Source: Fidelibacterota bacterium (GTDB lineage: Bacteria; Fidelibacterota; JAANXI01). Taken from it: a stretch of DNA of 17,584 bases. Positions 6,856-15,227 of this stretch are shown here, piece by piece (position 1 is the stretch's first letter; every line of letters starts with the position of its first letter). The stretch covers positions 1-17,584 of the forward strand of contig JAANXI010000177.1 of the NCBI GenBank assembly GCA_018263365.1, read 5' to 3'. The notes under the pieces are model-generated. The model saw only the letters and a list, made by a program, of their open reading frames with translations, made no database searches and was not told where the DNA came from. The position numbers and the translations under genes were made by a program.

Positions 6856-8780
6856 TCGGCGAAATACGACTCTATCGGATGAGTTTTCCGCGGGCCGATC
6901 GTCATAACATCCAAAGGGTATAAGTGTCTACGCCTGTACTGCAGTACTTCCATCGATTGGTTGACTCGTCGTCGCAATCCGTTCAGGGTATACATCCGGG
7001 CCATCCCTCGAACTTTATGCATTTCTCGCAGTGCAATCGCGATTGAAGCGCGTGTGGAATTACCTTCTTTGATAAGTTGAAGCAATAACGACATAGTATC
7101 GAATCCGTACAGATCAATGGCCGACGGTGAAGCATTTGTCGTCTTGCGGAAATCGGTAACAAACTGTTGGTAGGACTGCTGATCATCCGGAATATAATGG
7201 TCCGAAAATATTATCATGCTATCGATGTAGCTGGCGTACTGCTGCAATTTCTGCTCATCGTACCAATCCACGTTGCCAAGCACCTGGGTATCGAAATTAT
7301 AGAGGGCAAATTGCGGCGCTATGTAGTCAATGTCGCTGTTCCGGATCGGAAAATACATGCCGTCGATGTGCTTCAGCGTAATTTCAGTGGAGTCAATTTC
7401 TTCGCGATATTCCTCCAGTTGCTTTTTGAAGAGAGCCACAAACTCCGAATCCGGCAAGGTGGCCTGCAGACTGTCGGAAACGAATTGGCTGGTATCAATA
7501 GGCGGAGCATACTGTTTCCGCAACTGAAAGCCGACTTTCCGCAAATGCTTGAACTGTTCCGATGGGTCCTCCGGGATACCGCTGTACCACACTTGAGTCA
7601 CCACTTCTCCGCCGCGCTTCTCCACTTCGGCGGTAAACGCATCCGTTAATGCCTTTCCCTGGGGATCGGCCGGGCTGATGGTGGCAAATGTTTGCAAGCG
7701 GAGCGAGTCCGACGCATACTGCGCAGCAGCCTTGCCGCGGGTCTCATAATCAGGGCTTAGTTGAAAAATAAACTCGTTCAATCCGGCGAGTCCGTTCCCG
7801 GCTGCCGTCGGAGTGATAAGCGGCAGTCTGTCTTTACCTGCCAGTGCCGCCCCGCTGATAACATTTTCCGACCAGACCGGTCCGATCACCGCAATAACAC
7901 GGGTATGATCCGCAATGCGTTGCAGCTGCTGCACTGTTTCCAGTCCGGAGCCGTGGTTATCCAGCCGGATAACGCTTATTCGGGATAATTCATTTTCCTT
8001 GGAAAGTGCATACCGGACTCCCCGCAAGAGTTCCTTTCCCACATCAGCAGAGGAACCGCTGAACGGTGCAAGTACCCCTATCGCGAGACGGGGCTGATCA
8101 CCTTCGATCCGGATAGCTTTCTTCAATGCCCGGAATGTTGGCAGCAGAATGTCGTTTAATCGCGCCTGCTCTAGTTCCTGGGCCGTGGTACTGGCCAGGC
8201 TCATTTCGCCAGCCAGAATGTATTCCTCGAGGAGCGCCAGACGGAAAATATTTGCCTCATCATCCCCTATGGCGCCATCTACCAGCGCCTGCACTTCTTC
8301 CATGGTGAGATAGGCGTCGGCGGTCTTCAGCAAATTATCCAGGGCAATGCGGGCCAGGGCGTTATCTCTGGACATGGTAATTGAATACGCAAAATAATTG
8401 GCGGCATTGTAATACTGCTGCAATGACAGATACGATTCTGCCATAGCGAAGTAAATGTCATCTAAGTAATTGCTACTGGAGTACTGACTGATAAACACCT
8501 TTCCGTATCGGATGCTCTGACGCTCCAGGCCGACTTTATGGTACGATTTCACCAACATTAAGTGAGTTGCGGTAGCATACTTGTTAAACCCTGGCTCAAC
8601 ATATAACTCCTGGAATAATTCCAAAGCCTGTTCATAATGTTGGTTGTTGTACGCCTCCACCCCCTTGTCAAATTGTTGTTTCGTCGGATCGGAGGTAAAC
8701 AGCTGAGGTGCAGTCACTGCTGTTCCCGCTAATCCAAGGATGATAACAAAAATAATTACACGTGGTCGCACGTATTTCAT
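6852..8780 (-). CDS. TPR plus type 1 periplasmic-binding fusion protein (LpoA-like architecture)
   Basis: This protein is 642 residues from the ATG at 8780. A basic n-region and hydrophobic segment (about 5-24) form a signal peptide or membrane anchor. There is no lipobox cysteine. Residues about 33-220 are helical repeats of TPR type, for example 35-62 and 105-140. From about 231 the sequence changes to a type 1 periplasmic-binding fold: GVLAPFSG at 235-242, then a VIGPVWS stretch and an LPLITPTA stretch. Branched-chain amino-acid receptors and LpoA share this fold. Known LpoA proteins combine the same two parts and activate the peptidoglycan synthase PBP1A. No permease or ATPase gene is adjacent, which argues against an ABC transporter receptor. 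The frame also allows a TTG start at 8804 overlapping glmS, but that has no ribosome binding site; the ATG has a close AGGA. Confidence 0.75.
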   Translation of the reverse strand: MKYVRPRVIIFVIILGLAGTAVTAPQLFTSDPTKQQFDKGVEAYNNQHYEQALELFQELYVEPGFNKYATATHLMLVKSYHKVGLERQSIRYGKVFISQYSSSNYLDDIYFAMAESYLSLQQYYNAANYFAYSITMSRDNALARIALDNLLKTADAYLTMEEVQALVDGAIGDDEANIFRLALLEEYILAGEMSLASTTAQELEQARLNDILLPTFRALKKAIRIEGDQPRLAIGVLAPFSGSSADVGKELLRGVRYALSKENELSRISVIRLDNHGSGLETVQQLQRIADHTRVIAVIGPVWSENVISGAALAGKDRLPLITPTAAGNGLAGLNEFIFQLSPDYETRGKAAAQYASDSLRLQTFATISPADPQGKALTDAFTAEVEKRGGEVVTQVWYSGIPEDPSEQFKHLRKVGFQLRKQYAPPIDTSQFVSDSLQATLPDSEFVALFKKQLEEYREEIDSTEITLKHIDGMYFPIRNSDIDYIAPQFALYNFDTQVLGNVDWYDEQKLQQYASYIDSMIIFSDHYIPDDQQSYQQFVTDFRKTTNASPSAIDLYGFDTMSLLLQLIKEGNSTRASIAIALREMHKVRGMARMYTLNGLRRRVNQSMEVLQYRRRHLYPLDVMTIGPRKTHPIESYFAE

Positions 8781-8796
8781 TTTCCTGTTAATATTT

Positions 8797-10626
8797 CTAT
8801 TCAACCGTCACGCTCTTGGCGAGATTCCGCGGTTGATCCACATTACAACCCCGCTCTACTGCAATATAATATGCGAGCAATTGCAATGGAATGGAGGCCA
8901 GAATCGGTATCAGAAACGACTCTGTCTCCGGAATATAAATCACATGATCAGCCAATTCTCGGATCTCCTCATCCCCTTCGGTGGCAATGGCGATAATCCG
9001 GCCATTTCGCGCCCGTACCTCTTCCATATTGCTCTGAACTTTATCGTAACTCTTATCCTTGGTCGCGATGAAGACGACCGGCATATCATCATCGATAAGC
9101 GCGATCGGCCCGTGTTTCATCTCCGCCGCCGGATATCCTTCGGCATGGATATAGGAGATCTCCTTCAATTTCAGCGCCCCTTCCAGCGCCACTGGATAGT
9201 TATACCTACGCCCAAGATAGAGAAAATTCGGACGGTCGCTGAATTCCTTTGCAATCGCCTCGATCGCTTCGGGATCAGCCAGTATCTGCTCAGCCTTCTG
9301 TGGTAAATTGCTTAATTCATGGACTATTCGCTCCCCGTTCGCCCGGTTCAGTCCATTTCTGCGTCCAAGCAGTACTGTCAACAGCGTTAACACGGTTACC
9401 TGGGACGTAAAGGCCTTCGTGGATGCCACACCGATCTCCGGTCCCGCGTGGATGTACACACCGGCAGTCGTCTCCCGGGAGATGGTGCTGCCAACTACAT
9501 TACAGACTCCCAGGCACAGCGCTCCGTGGGCCTGCGCTTCTCTTACAGCCGCCAGAGTATCGGCGGTTTCGCCTGACTGACTGATGGCAATTAACACGGT
9601 TTTCGGCGTGATAATGGGATTGCGATACCGAAATTCCGAGGCATATTCCACTTCCACCGGCGTCCGGACGAACTCTTCTATCAGGTATTCGCCGATGAGC
9701 GCAGCGTGCCAGCTTGTGCCACAGGCTGTCAGATAAATCTGATCGGCGTTTTCGATTTCCTCCAGCACGTCGGTGATGCCCCCTAGTCGCACATTCGCAT
9801 CTTCTGGCAGTAACCGTCCACGCATGGCGTCGCGCAGCGTGGTCGGCTGTTCATGGATCTCCTTGAGCATAAAGTGTGGATACCCGCCCTTTTCGATGCG
9901 CTGCAAATCGAACGGAATCGTATGCTTATCGGACTCGACTTCACTTTCCAGCTGCACGTCAAATGTCCGGGCTTCATCGGCAGTGATGACTGCGATTTGG
10001 CCGTCTTCGAGGTAAAATACTTCCCGCGTATATTTCACAAGCGCAGCCGTATCGGAGCCTACAAAATACTCACCCTCTCCAATGCCTACGACGATCGGGC
10101 TCCCGGAGCGCGCTACCACAATTTTTTCCGGTTCCTCTCTGGAAATCACGGCTACCCCGTAAGCGCCGACCACATGCTTCAGCGCCTCTGCTACTGACTC
10201 CTCAAGCATATCGCCCCGGTATTCTTCGATGAGGTGCGCAAGTACTTCCGTATCGGTTTGACTGCGAAAGGAATGGCCTTTCTCTATTAAATCTTTCTTG
10301 AGATTGGAATAATTTTCGATAATACCGTTGTGTGCCAACGCGAGATTGCCCTCACAATCCGTATGGGGGTGGGCGTTGGTTTGATCCGGGGCTCCGTGAG
10401 TCGCCCACCGCGTATGGCCGATGCCGACCGTACTGGAGATTTCCACCGTGTCCAGGGCATCCTGTAATACCTGGAGTTTTCCCTTCTGCTTTTCGACTCT
10501 GATATTCGAATCCTGGATGTAGGCCACACCAGCGGAATCATAACCGCGGTATTCCAGGCGTTCCAATCCTTCCATTAAAATCGGTACGGATTGCCGGGGA
10601 CCAACATATCCAACTATTCCACACAT
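8797..10626 (-). CDS. glmS: Glutamine-fructose-6-phosphate aminotransferase
   Basis: This is a 609-residue protein of full family length. The N-terminus MCGIVGY places the catalytic Cys2 directly after Met1 for glutamine hydrolysis (domain about 2-225). Two SIS sugar-isomerase domains follow, containing the TACGTSWHA stretch and a SQSGETADT stretch. The C-terminus ends in the canonical DQPRNLAKSVTVE. It makes glucosamine-6-phosphate, the first committed step to UDP-GlcNAc for peptidoglycan and lipopolysaccharide. An AGGAG site lies eight bases before the ATG. The 198-bp leader upstream contains repeats that could control translation. The next gene follows after 16 nt. Confidence 0.97.
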   Translation of the reverse strand: MCGIVGYVGPRQSVPILMEGLERLEYRGYDSAGVAYIQDSNIRVEKQKGKLQVLQDALDTVEISSTVGIGHTRWATHGAPDQTNAHPHTDCEGNLALAHNGIIENYSNLKKDLIEKGHSFRSQTDTEVLAHLIEEYRGDMLEESVAEALKHVVGAYGVAVISREEPEKIVVARSGSPIVVGIGEGEYFVGSDTAALVKYTREVFYLEDGQIAVITADEARTFDVQLESEVESDKHTIPFDLQRIEKGGYPHFMLKEIHEQPTTLRDAMRGRLLPEDANVRLGGITDVLEEIENADQIYLTACGTSWHAALIGEYLIEEFVRTPVEVEYASEFRYRNPIITPKTVLIAISQSGETADTLAAVREAQAHGALCLGVCNVVGSTISRETTAGVYIHAGPEIGVASTKAFTSQVTVLTLLTVLLGRRNGLNRANGERIVHELSNLPQKAEQILADPEAIEAIAKEFSDRPNFLYLGRRYNYPVALEGALKLKEISYIHAEGYPAAEMKHGPIALIDDDMPVVFIATKDKSYDKVQSNMEEVRARNGRIIAIATEGDEEIRELADHVIYIPETESFLIPILASIPLQLLAYYIAVERGCNVDQPRNLAKSVTVE

Positions 10627-10824
10627 ACGCTCAACTCCTGTCCAAAATCTATTATAAACCTAAATTGAGCGATTTTATATGGCGGTCTGCACCAATCTGT
10701 TGAGCGCGAAGGCGCCGCGACATCCTCGACAGACCCTCCGGGTATGCCTCCGGTATCGCGAAACCTTTTCATCTCAACATCTTGGCACATCTCATCCACA
10801 ACAAACGCTCTATTTATGTTAAAA
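10627..10824 (-). promoter_or_regulatory. guaA-glmS intergenic leader with TATAAT box and competing inverted repeats
   Basis: This 198-bp gap is the longest inside the gene array. On the minus strand it contains a perfect TATAAT (10656-10651) about 25 nt before the glmS start, without a convincing -35 box. TTGAGCG at 10634-10628 fills the spacer between AGGAG and the glmS ATG. It is complementary to CGCTCAA at 10671-10665 (7 bp) and, as GTTGAGCG, to CGCTCAAC at 10706-10699 (8 bp). Other short pairings are GGTCTG/CAGACC (10684-10689 with 10730-10735), CGCGA/TCGCG (10716-10720 with 10756-10760), and a GCGC-tetraloop-GCGC hairpin at 10704-10715. The first two of these interleave. No glmS ribozyme core was recognised. 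Confidence 0.45.
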
Positions 10825-12357
10825 TTACTCCCACTCAATGGTGCCGGGCGGTTTCGATGTAACATCGTACACAACACGGTTAATACCTTTTACGCCGTTT
10901 ACAATTTTCGATGATGTTTCCTGCAGCAGCGCCGGTGGCAGTTTTGCCCAATCTGCGGTCATGCCATCCACGCTCACAACCGCGCGCAACGCAATAACAT
11001 GCTCATACGTTCGGCTGTCACCCATTACGCCAACCGTATTCACCGGCAACAGCACCGCCAGCGCCTGCCAGACTTTATCATACTCATCATATTTGTACAG
11101 CATTTCTGTGAAAATTTTATCCGCTTCGCGTACCATGCGCAACCGATCTCTGGTAATATCTCCAAGGATGCGAACGGCGAGTCCGGGACCGGGGAAGGGA
11201 TGCCGCCCCAGTATTTTTCCAGGGATGTCCAGCAGACGTCCGATTTTTCGAACCTCATCCTTGAACATTTCGCGGAACGGTTCAATCAATTCCAGATCCA
11301 TGTGCTCCGGGAGACCGCCAACGTTATGATGGGTCTTGATAGTGGCGGACGGGCCGGTGACCATCTGGCTTTCGATGACATCCGGATACAAGGTGCCCTG
11401 GGCTAAAAAGCCCAGGTTGTCATACTCATTGGCGATAGTCTGGAACTCCTCGATAAACTGATGCCCGATGACTTTGCGTTTTTTTTCGGGGTCTTCTTTC
11501 CCTTCCAGAGCCTCAAGAAATGCATTCGATGCATCATGATAGCGGATCGGCAAATCGAGTTCACTGGACAAAATTTCAGTTACATTTTCGATATCGTCAT
11601 AGCGGAGCAATCCGGTATCGATAAATACCGGAATCGATTGCTCTCCGATAGCTTGGTTCAGCAACACGGCCAGGACGGAACTATCGACCCCGCCGCTTAC
11701 CGCACAGATAACGCGGGCATCGTCTACCCGTTCTCGAATCCGATCAGTCGCCTGGGTAACAAATTGGCTCGGTGTCCAATCGCCTGCACAACCGGCAATC
11801 GAAAACAGAAAATTGCGGAGTATATCCTTGCCATGTGTCGTATGGGTAACTTCCGGATGGAATTGAAGCGCATAGCGATGCTCCCTTGCATCTCCTATCG
11901 CAGCCACAATTCCGTTGCTTCGGGCATAGATTTCGAAGCCCCTGGGCGCAATTTCAACGTGGTCACCGTGGCTCATCCAGACCTGCGACCTATCCATTGA
12001 TTCTGACAAGAGATCAGAATTTTCCATTACCTTGATCTCCGCCTTCCCATACTCCCTGGCATCACTGTGGTGTACTACTCCTCCCTGCGCCTTCGTCAAC
12101 CACTGCATCCCGTAGCAGATTCCAAGCACCGGCACATCCAGCGCCAGAATATCAGGATCAGGGTGCGGGGCATCCGGGTCATTAATTGAAGCGGGGCCAC
12201 CAGACAGAATAATCGCCGCGGGTTCCTTTTTCACCAAATCATCTTTGGAAATAAACGGGGAATAAATTTCCGAATATACGCCTAACTCCCGCACCCGCCG
12301 GGCAATCAGCTGGGTGTACTGCGAGCCGAAATCCAGGATGGCGACCAGCTGGCTCAC
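10825..12357 (-). CDS. guaA: GMP synthase (glutamine-hydrolysing)
   Basis: This gene encodes a 510-residue protein. The N-terminal class I glutamine amidotransferase domain has Cys81 in GICYGMQ, with His167 and Glu169 in QFHPEV. The ATP-pyrophosphatase domain begins near 217 with the P-loop SGGVDSS at 221-227. The C-terminal dimerisation domain ends in the canonical GTIEWE. It converts XMP to GMP using ATP and glutamine-derived ammonia in purine synthesis. The start codon is GTG at 12357-12355, overlapping the surE stop as GTGA. The protein begins with the typical family N-terminus (VAILDFGSQYTQ), which supports this start. No terminator was found after its stop codon. Confidence 0.97.
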   Translation of the reverse strand: MSQLVAILDFGSQYTQLIARRVRELGVYSEIYSPFISKDDLVKKEPAAIILSGGPASINDPDAPHPDPDILALDVPVLGICYGMQWLTKAQGGVVHHSDAREYGKAEIKVMENSDLLSESMDRSQVWMSHGDHVEIAPRGFEIYARSNGIVAAIGDAREHRYALQFHPEVTHTTHGKDILRNFLFSIAGCAGDWTPSQFVTQATDRIRERVDDARVICAVSGGVDSSVLAVLLNQAIGEQSIPVFIDTGLLRYDDIENVTEILSSELDLPIRYHDASNAFLEALEGKEDPEKKRKVIGHQFIEEFQTIANEYDNLGFLAQGTLYPDVIESQMVTGPSATIKTHHNVGGLPEHMDLELIEPFREMFKDEVRKIGRLLDIPGKILGRHPFPGPGLAVRILGDITRDRLRMVREADKIFTEMLYKYDEYDKVWQALAVLLPVNTVGVMGDSRTYEHVIALRAVVSVDGMTADWAKLPPALLQETSSKIVNGVKGINRVVYDVTSKPPGTIEWE

Positions 12358-13157
12358 GAAGACTCTCTCAAATCAGGTTTTTCCCCATTGAACAGCGGCC
12401 ACTTCCGCAGATTGTTTAAAAACTCGTAGTGTGTCAAATCGTAATAGACTGGCGTGACGGAGACGTACCCTTCCTGCACCATCCGTTCGTCGGAATCCTC
12501 GTCCTCCTTCATAGATTTCCGCTCGCCGGACATCCAGTAGTAGGTACGATTGCGTGGATCGACGCGCTTGTCAAACTTCTCATCGTAAAATGCTTTGCCC
12601 TGTTTGGTGACGACTATCCCCTTGATCTCATCTGACTGAATCGGCGGGACATTGACGTTCAGCAACGTATTTTCCGGGAGACCATTTTCCAGCACTTTCG
12701 TCACCACCTTTTTCGCCACCTCCGCCGCCGGTCCGAAATCCGGATCATGATACGTCGCCAGTGAGAACGCCACGCTGGGAATTCCAAGGATAATCCCTTC
12801 CGTCGCGGCTGACACCGTACCGGAATAAATCACATTGATGCCCGTGTTACTCCCCAGATTGATCCCTGAAGCGACCAGATCCGGTGGGCGTTTCAGCACT
12901 GCTCTGGCGGCGATCTTGACGCAATCAGCCGGCGTGCCGTTGACTGCGCAGCCGGTGATCCCGTCCTCGAGTTCCACTTCGGTCACCCGCAACGGATCGG
13001 AAAGGGTAATCGCATGGCCGGCTGCGCTCATTTCTCTGTCGGGTGCAACGATTGCGATATCGGCTATTTGGGAAAGCGCTTTATACAGTGCGGCAATGCC
13101 CGGTGCATTAATTCCGTCATCATTGGTTACGAGAATAAAAGGTTTACGATCTGTCAT
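12354..13157 (-). CDS. surE: 5'/3'-nucleotidase SurE
   Basis: This is a 267-residue protein. The N-terminal metal motif is Asn12-Asp13-Asp14-Gly15, with Ser44 and Asn99 (in SGINLGSNTG) in the positions of the family's other metal ligands. SurE removes phosphate from nucleoside monophosphates and short polyphosphates and is associated with survival under stress. I chose the ATG at 13157, which overlaps the accD stop as ATGA. The frame also allows a TTG at 13166, three codons upstream. Neither has a clear ribosome binding site, so translation probably depends on coupling with accD. The end overlaps the GTG start of guaA. Confidence 0.94.
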   Translation of the reverse strand: MTDRKPFILVTNDDGINAPGIAALYKALSQIADIAIVAPDREMSAAGHAITLSDPLRVTEVELEDGITGCAVNGTPADCVKIAARAVLKRPPDLVASGINLGSNTGINVIYSGTVSAATEGIILGIPSVAFSLATYHDPDFGPAAEVAKKVVTKVLENGLPENTLLNVNVPPIQSDEIKGIVVTKQGKAFYDEKFDKRVDPRNRTYYWMSGERKSMKEDEDSDERMVQEGYVSVTPVYYDLTHYEFLNNLRKWPLFNGEKPDLRESS

Positions 13158-13993
13158 GTACGGCAAAATTCGATAATAGTGGTTAACTCTTGTTTCAAAT
13201 GATGGCGATCGACTACGCGATCCACAAATCCCTTGTCCAGCAGGAACTCCGCCCGCTGGAATCCTTCCGGCAAGTCCTGTCCGATGGTCTGCTTAATGAC
13301 CCGCGGTCCGGCAAATCCGATCAGCGCTCCGGGTTCCGCCAGAATGAAATCGCCCAGCATCGCAAAACTCGCGGTAACGCCGCCGGTGGTGGGATGGGTC
13401 AGTAGTGAGATAAACGGCAGGTTTTCTTCAGCAAACAGTTTCAAACGCGCACTGGTTTTGGCCATCTGCATGAGAGAATAGGCCCCTTCCATCATCCGGG
13501 CCCCACCGGACGAGGAGATAATAACAAGCGGAGTTTTGTTCTCGCGGGCTTTATCCGTGGCGCGGGCAATTTTTTCGCCGACCACCGATCCCATCGATCC
13601 GCCGATGAACGAGAAATCCATCACTGCCATAGTCAATGGCATACTATTGATTGTCCCCGTCACCGATCGGACTGCTTCTTCCATGCCGGTTTTATGGCGG
13701 GCGTTCTTCAACTGATCGCTGTATTTCTTGGATGCCTTAAAATCAAGCGGATCAACGGATTTAATGTGCTGATTGAACTCCTCAACACTGCCTTCATCAA
13801 GGAGCATATCGATATACTGTTGGCTCCCGATCCGAAAATGGTAGTCGCACTTGTGGCAGACGTGCTGATTGTTCGCCAGCTCTTTTTTATAGATAATCTC
13901 TTCGCAGCCGTCGCATTTGACCCACAACCCGTCCGGGATCTGCTTTTTCTCCGATGAGAGAATACTTTTTTTAACGCGCCTGAACCAATCCAT
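13154..13993 (-). CDS. accD: Acetyl-CoA carboxylase carboxyltransferase subunit beta
   Basis: This is a 279-residue protein of normal length. The N-terminal zinc ribbon has Cys27, Cys30, Cys46 and Cys49. The crotonase-like carboxyltransferase core contains SSSGGARMMEG, which helps form the acyl-CoA oxyanion site, and the conserved PTTGGVTASFAM stretch. With AccA, which is not in this window, it transfers the carboxyl group from biotin to acetyl-CoA to form malonyl-CoA, the first step of fatty-acid synthesis. The ATG at 13993 has an AGGA about seven bases upstream. It lies 3 nt after the rimI stop. Confidence 0.96.
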   Translation of the reverse strand: MDWFRRVKKSILSSEKKQIPDGLWVKCDGCEEIIYKKELANNQHVCHKCDYHFRIGSQQYIDMLLDEGSVEEFNQHIKSVDPLDFKASKKYSDQLKNARHKTGMEEAVRSVTGTINSMPLTMAVMDFSFIGGSMGSVVGEKIARATDKARENKTPLVIISSSGGARMMEGAYSLMQMAKTSARLKLFAEENLPFISLLTHPTTGGVTASFAMLGDFILAEPGALIGFAGPRVIKQTIGQDLPEGFQRAEFLLDKGFVDRVVDRHHLKQELTTIIEFCRT

Positions 13994-13996
13994 AAA

Positions 13997-14545
13997 TTAT
14001 TCCTGTTCCTGGAATTTTGTGAGAATGGTCTGAGTTTCGGCCTCCATCACCAAGGCATCTTCGTCCTCATAATAATCCGGGCGAATTCCAATCATAGCAA
14101 ATCCGTGGCGCTCGTAAAAATATCGGGCCGGCTTATTACTCGCTCTGACTTCCAACGAAACGAGTTCACAATCCTGGTCTGTTCCAAACCCGACCGCTTT
14201 TTTCAGCAGTTTACGTCCAATGCCCAGCCGGCGCGAATCCGGTTTGACTGCAATATTATGGATATGTATTTCTCCCGCATCATTGGAATATCCGGCAATA
14301 TACCATGCAATGATAAAACCCACAATACGTTCCTCAGAAACGGCCACCCAGCATTGCGCCACCGGCTTTTTATAGAGAGATGACAAAAAATGCACTTTAC
14401 TCCAGGGATTTGCAAAGCTGGCTCGTTCAATTTGCAGAATTTCGGGCAGATCATTCACGGTCATCTCCCGGATAGAAACCGCCCTGGTACCGGCGTGGTT
14501 TTCATGTGAGAATTCCATAGCACAAACAGATGTTGGTGCACGCAT
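13997..14545 (-). CDS. rimI: Ribosomal protein S18-alanine N-acetyltransferase (GNAT family)
   Basis: This is a GNAT acetyltransferase of 182 residues. The acetyl-CoA-binding motif RRLGIG is at 105-110, preceded by the beta strand HIHNIAV (94-100). Glu132 (in SLEVR), Asn137 and Tyr144 in the second conserved block match RimI-type enzymes. RimI acetylates the N-terminus of ribosomal protein S18. Its position directly after tsaB is the usual one for rimI and supports the name over other GNATs. From the ATG at 14545 the protein is about 25 residues longer at the N-terminus than typical RimI. No start has a good ribosome binding site; Met10 (14518) and Met28 (14464) are alternatives, the latter giving a more typical length. 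Confidence 0.85.
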   Translation of the reverse strand: MRAPTSVCAMEFSHENHAGTRAVSIREMTVNDLPEILQIERASFANPWSKVHFLSSLYKKPVAQCWVAVSEERIVGFIIAWYIAGYSNDAGEIHIHNIAVKPDSRRLGIGRKLLKKAVGFGTDQDCELVSLEVRASNKPARYFYERHGFAMIGIRPDYYEDEDALVMEAETQTILTKFQEQE

Positions 14546-14552
14546 TATTTAT

Positions 14553-15227
14553 TCAGTCACTGTGCAACGGATTTGAAAATTTGACCGCCTCATATTCCTT
14601 GAGGTAATCCGGCTCAGCGATATTCGGATCTTCCACAGCCCAGCGATCCATATCGCTCAGTGCCACCTCCGCAATGTTGCGGGCATTCACTCTATTGCGA
14701 CCAATAATCGGATTCGGCAATTCGGATTGTAATTTTTCCTCATTGGGCGCCTGATACACGACGGGCATGTCCTCAGGAAGTTGTGTTTTGAGCACATCAA
14801 TGGAATCCCGGACCGGCTCGATAATCTCTGTAGGGGACTCATTCAATTCGTACGCAGCCAGGAAACAGGTATCCCGGTGGGAGTGGTGTAAGACTGCCAC
14901 CTCATCTGCCACATCCCGCACGCTCCAGGCAGATGCGAGCAATGTAGGAACGGCCAACAGCGCACCATCCGAGGAAAAGAGCAATCCCTTTGCAGTGCTC
15001 AACCCGATGCGCAATCCGGTGAACGAACCGGGGCCTATCGAGACAGCGACACCATCGAGTTGGTCAAGGTCGTAACCCAAGTTCTCTGACTGCTGGCTTA
15101 TCAGTGCGGCAAGTAATTCGGAATGCTTCCGGGGCGCGTGTATGGTGCTCTCCGCCATTAGACGATTCTCCTCTGCCAGGGCAATGCTGCACACATCCGT
15201 GGCGGTCTCTATGGCAAGGAGGTGCAT
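14553..15227 (-). CDS. tsaB: tRNA t6A biosynthesis protein TsaB (YeaZ)
   Basis: This gene encodes a 224-residue protein of the ASKHA fold. The N-terminus LLAIETATDVCSIAL (3-17) and the GPGSFTGLRIG block (about 69-79) are typical of TsaB. TsaB is the non-catalytic partner of TsaD in making N6-threonylcarbamoyladenosine at position 37 of ANN-decoding tRNAs. TsaD and TsaC are not in this window. The gene overlaps tsaE by 19 nt, with an AGGA before the ATG inside tsaE, so the two components are made together. Confidence 0.94.
   Translation of the reverse strand: MHLLAIETATDVCSIALAEENRLMAESTIHAPRKHSELLAALISQQSENLGYDLDQLDGVAVSIGPGSFTGLRIGLSTAKGLLFSSDGALLAVPTLLASAWSVRDVADEVAVLHHSHRDTCFLAAYELNESPTEIIEPVRDSIDVLKTQLPEDMPVVYQAPNEEKLQSELPNPIIGRNRVNARNIAEVALSDMDRWAVEDPNIAEPDYLKEYEAVKFSNPLHSD

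Noticed and set aside
6852..8804. TTG start at 8804 for the TPR/periplasmic-binding protein
   Set aside because: There is no ribosome binding site before it, and it overlaps the glmS end. The ATG at 8780 has an AGGA nearby and gives a normal signal segment. Coupled re-initiation at TTG cannot be excluded.
10627..10824. glmS ribozyme
   Set aside because: The conserved ribozyme core was not recognised, the element is typical of Firmicutes, and the gap is structured differently.
10614..10877. An 87-codon minus-strand frame across the guaA-glmS gap
   Set aside because: It overlaps the end of guaA and the start of glmS in other frames, has no ribosome binding site or recognisable domain, and the gap is better explained as a leader region.
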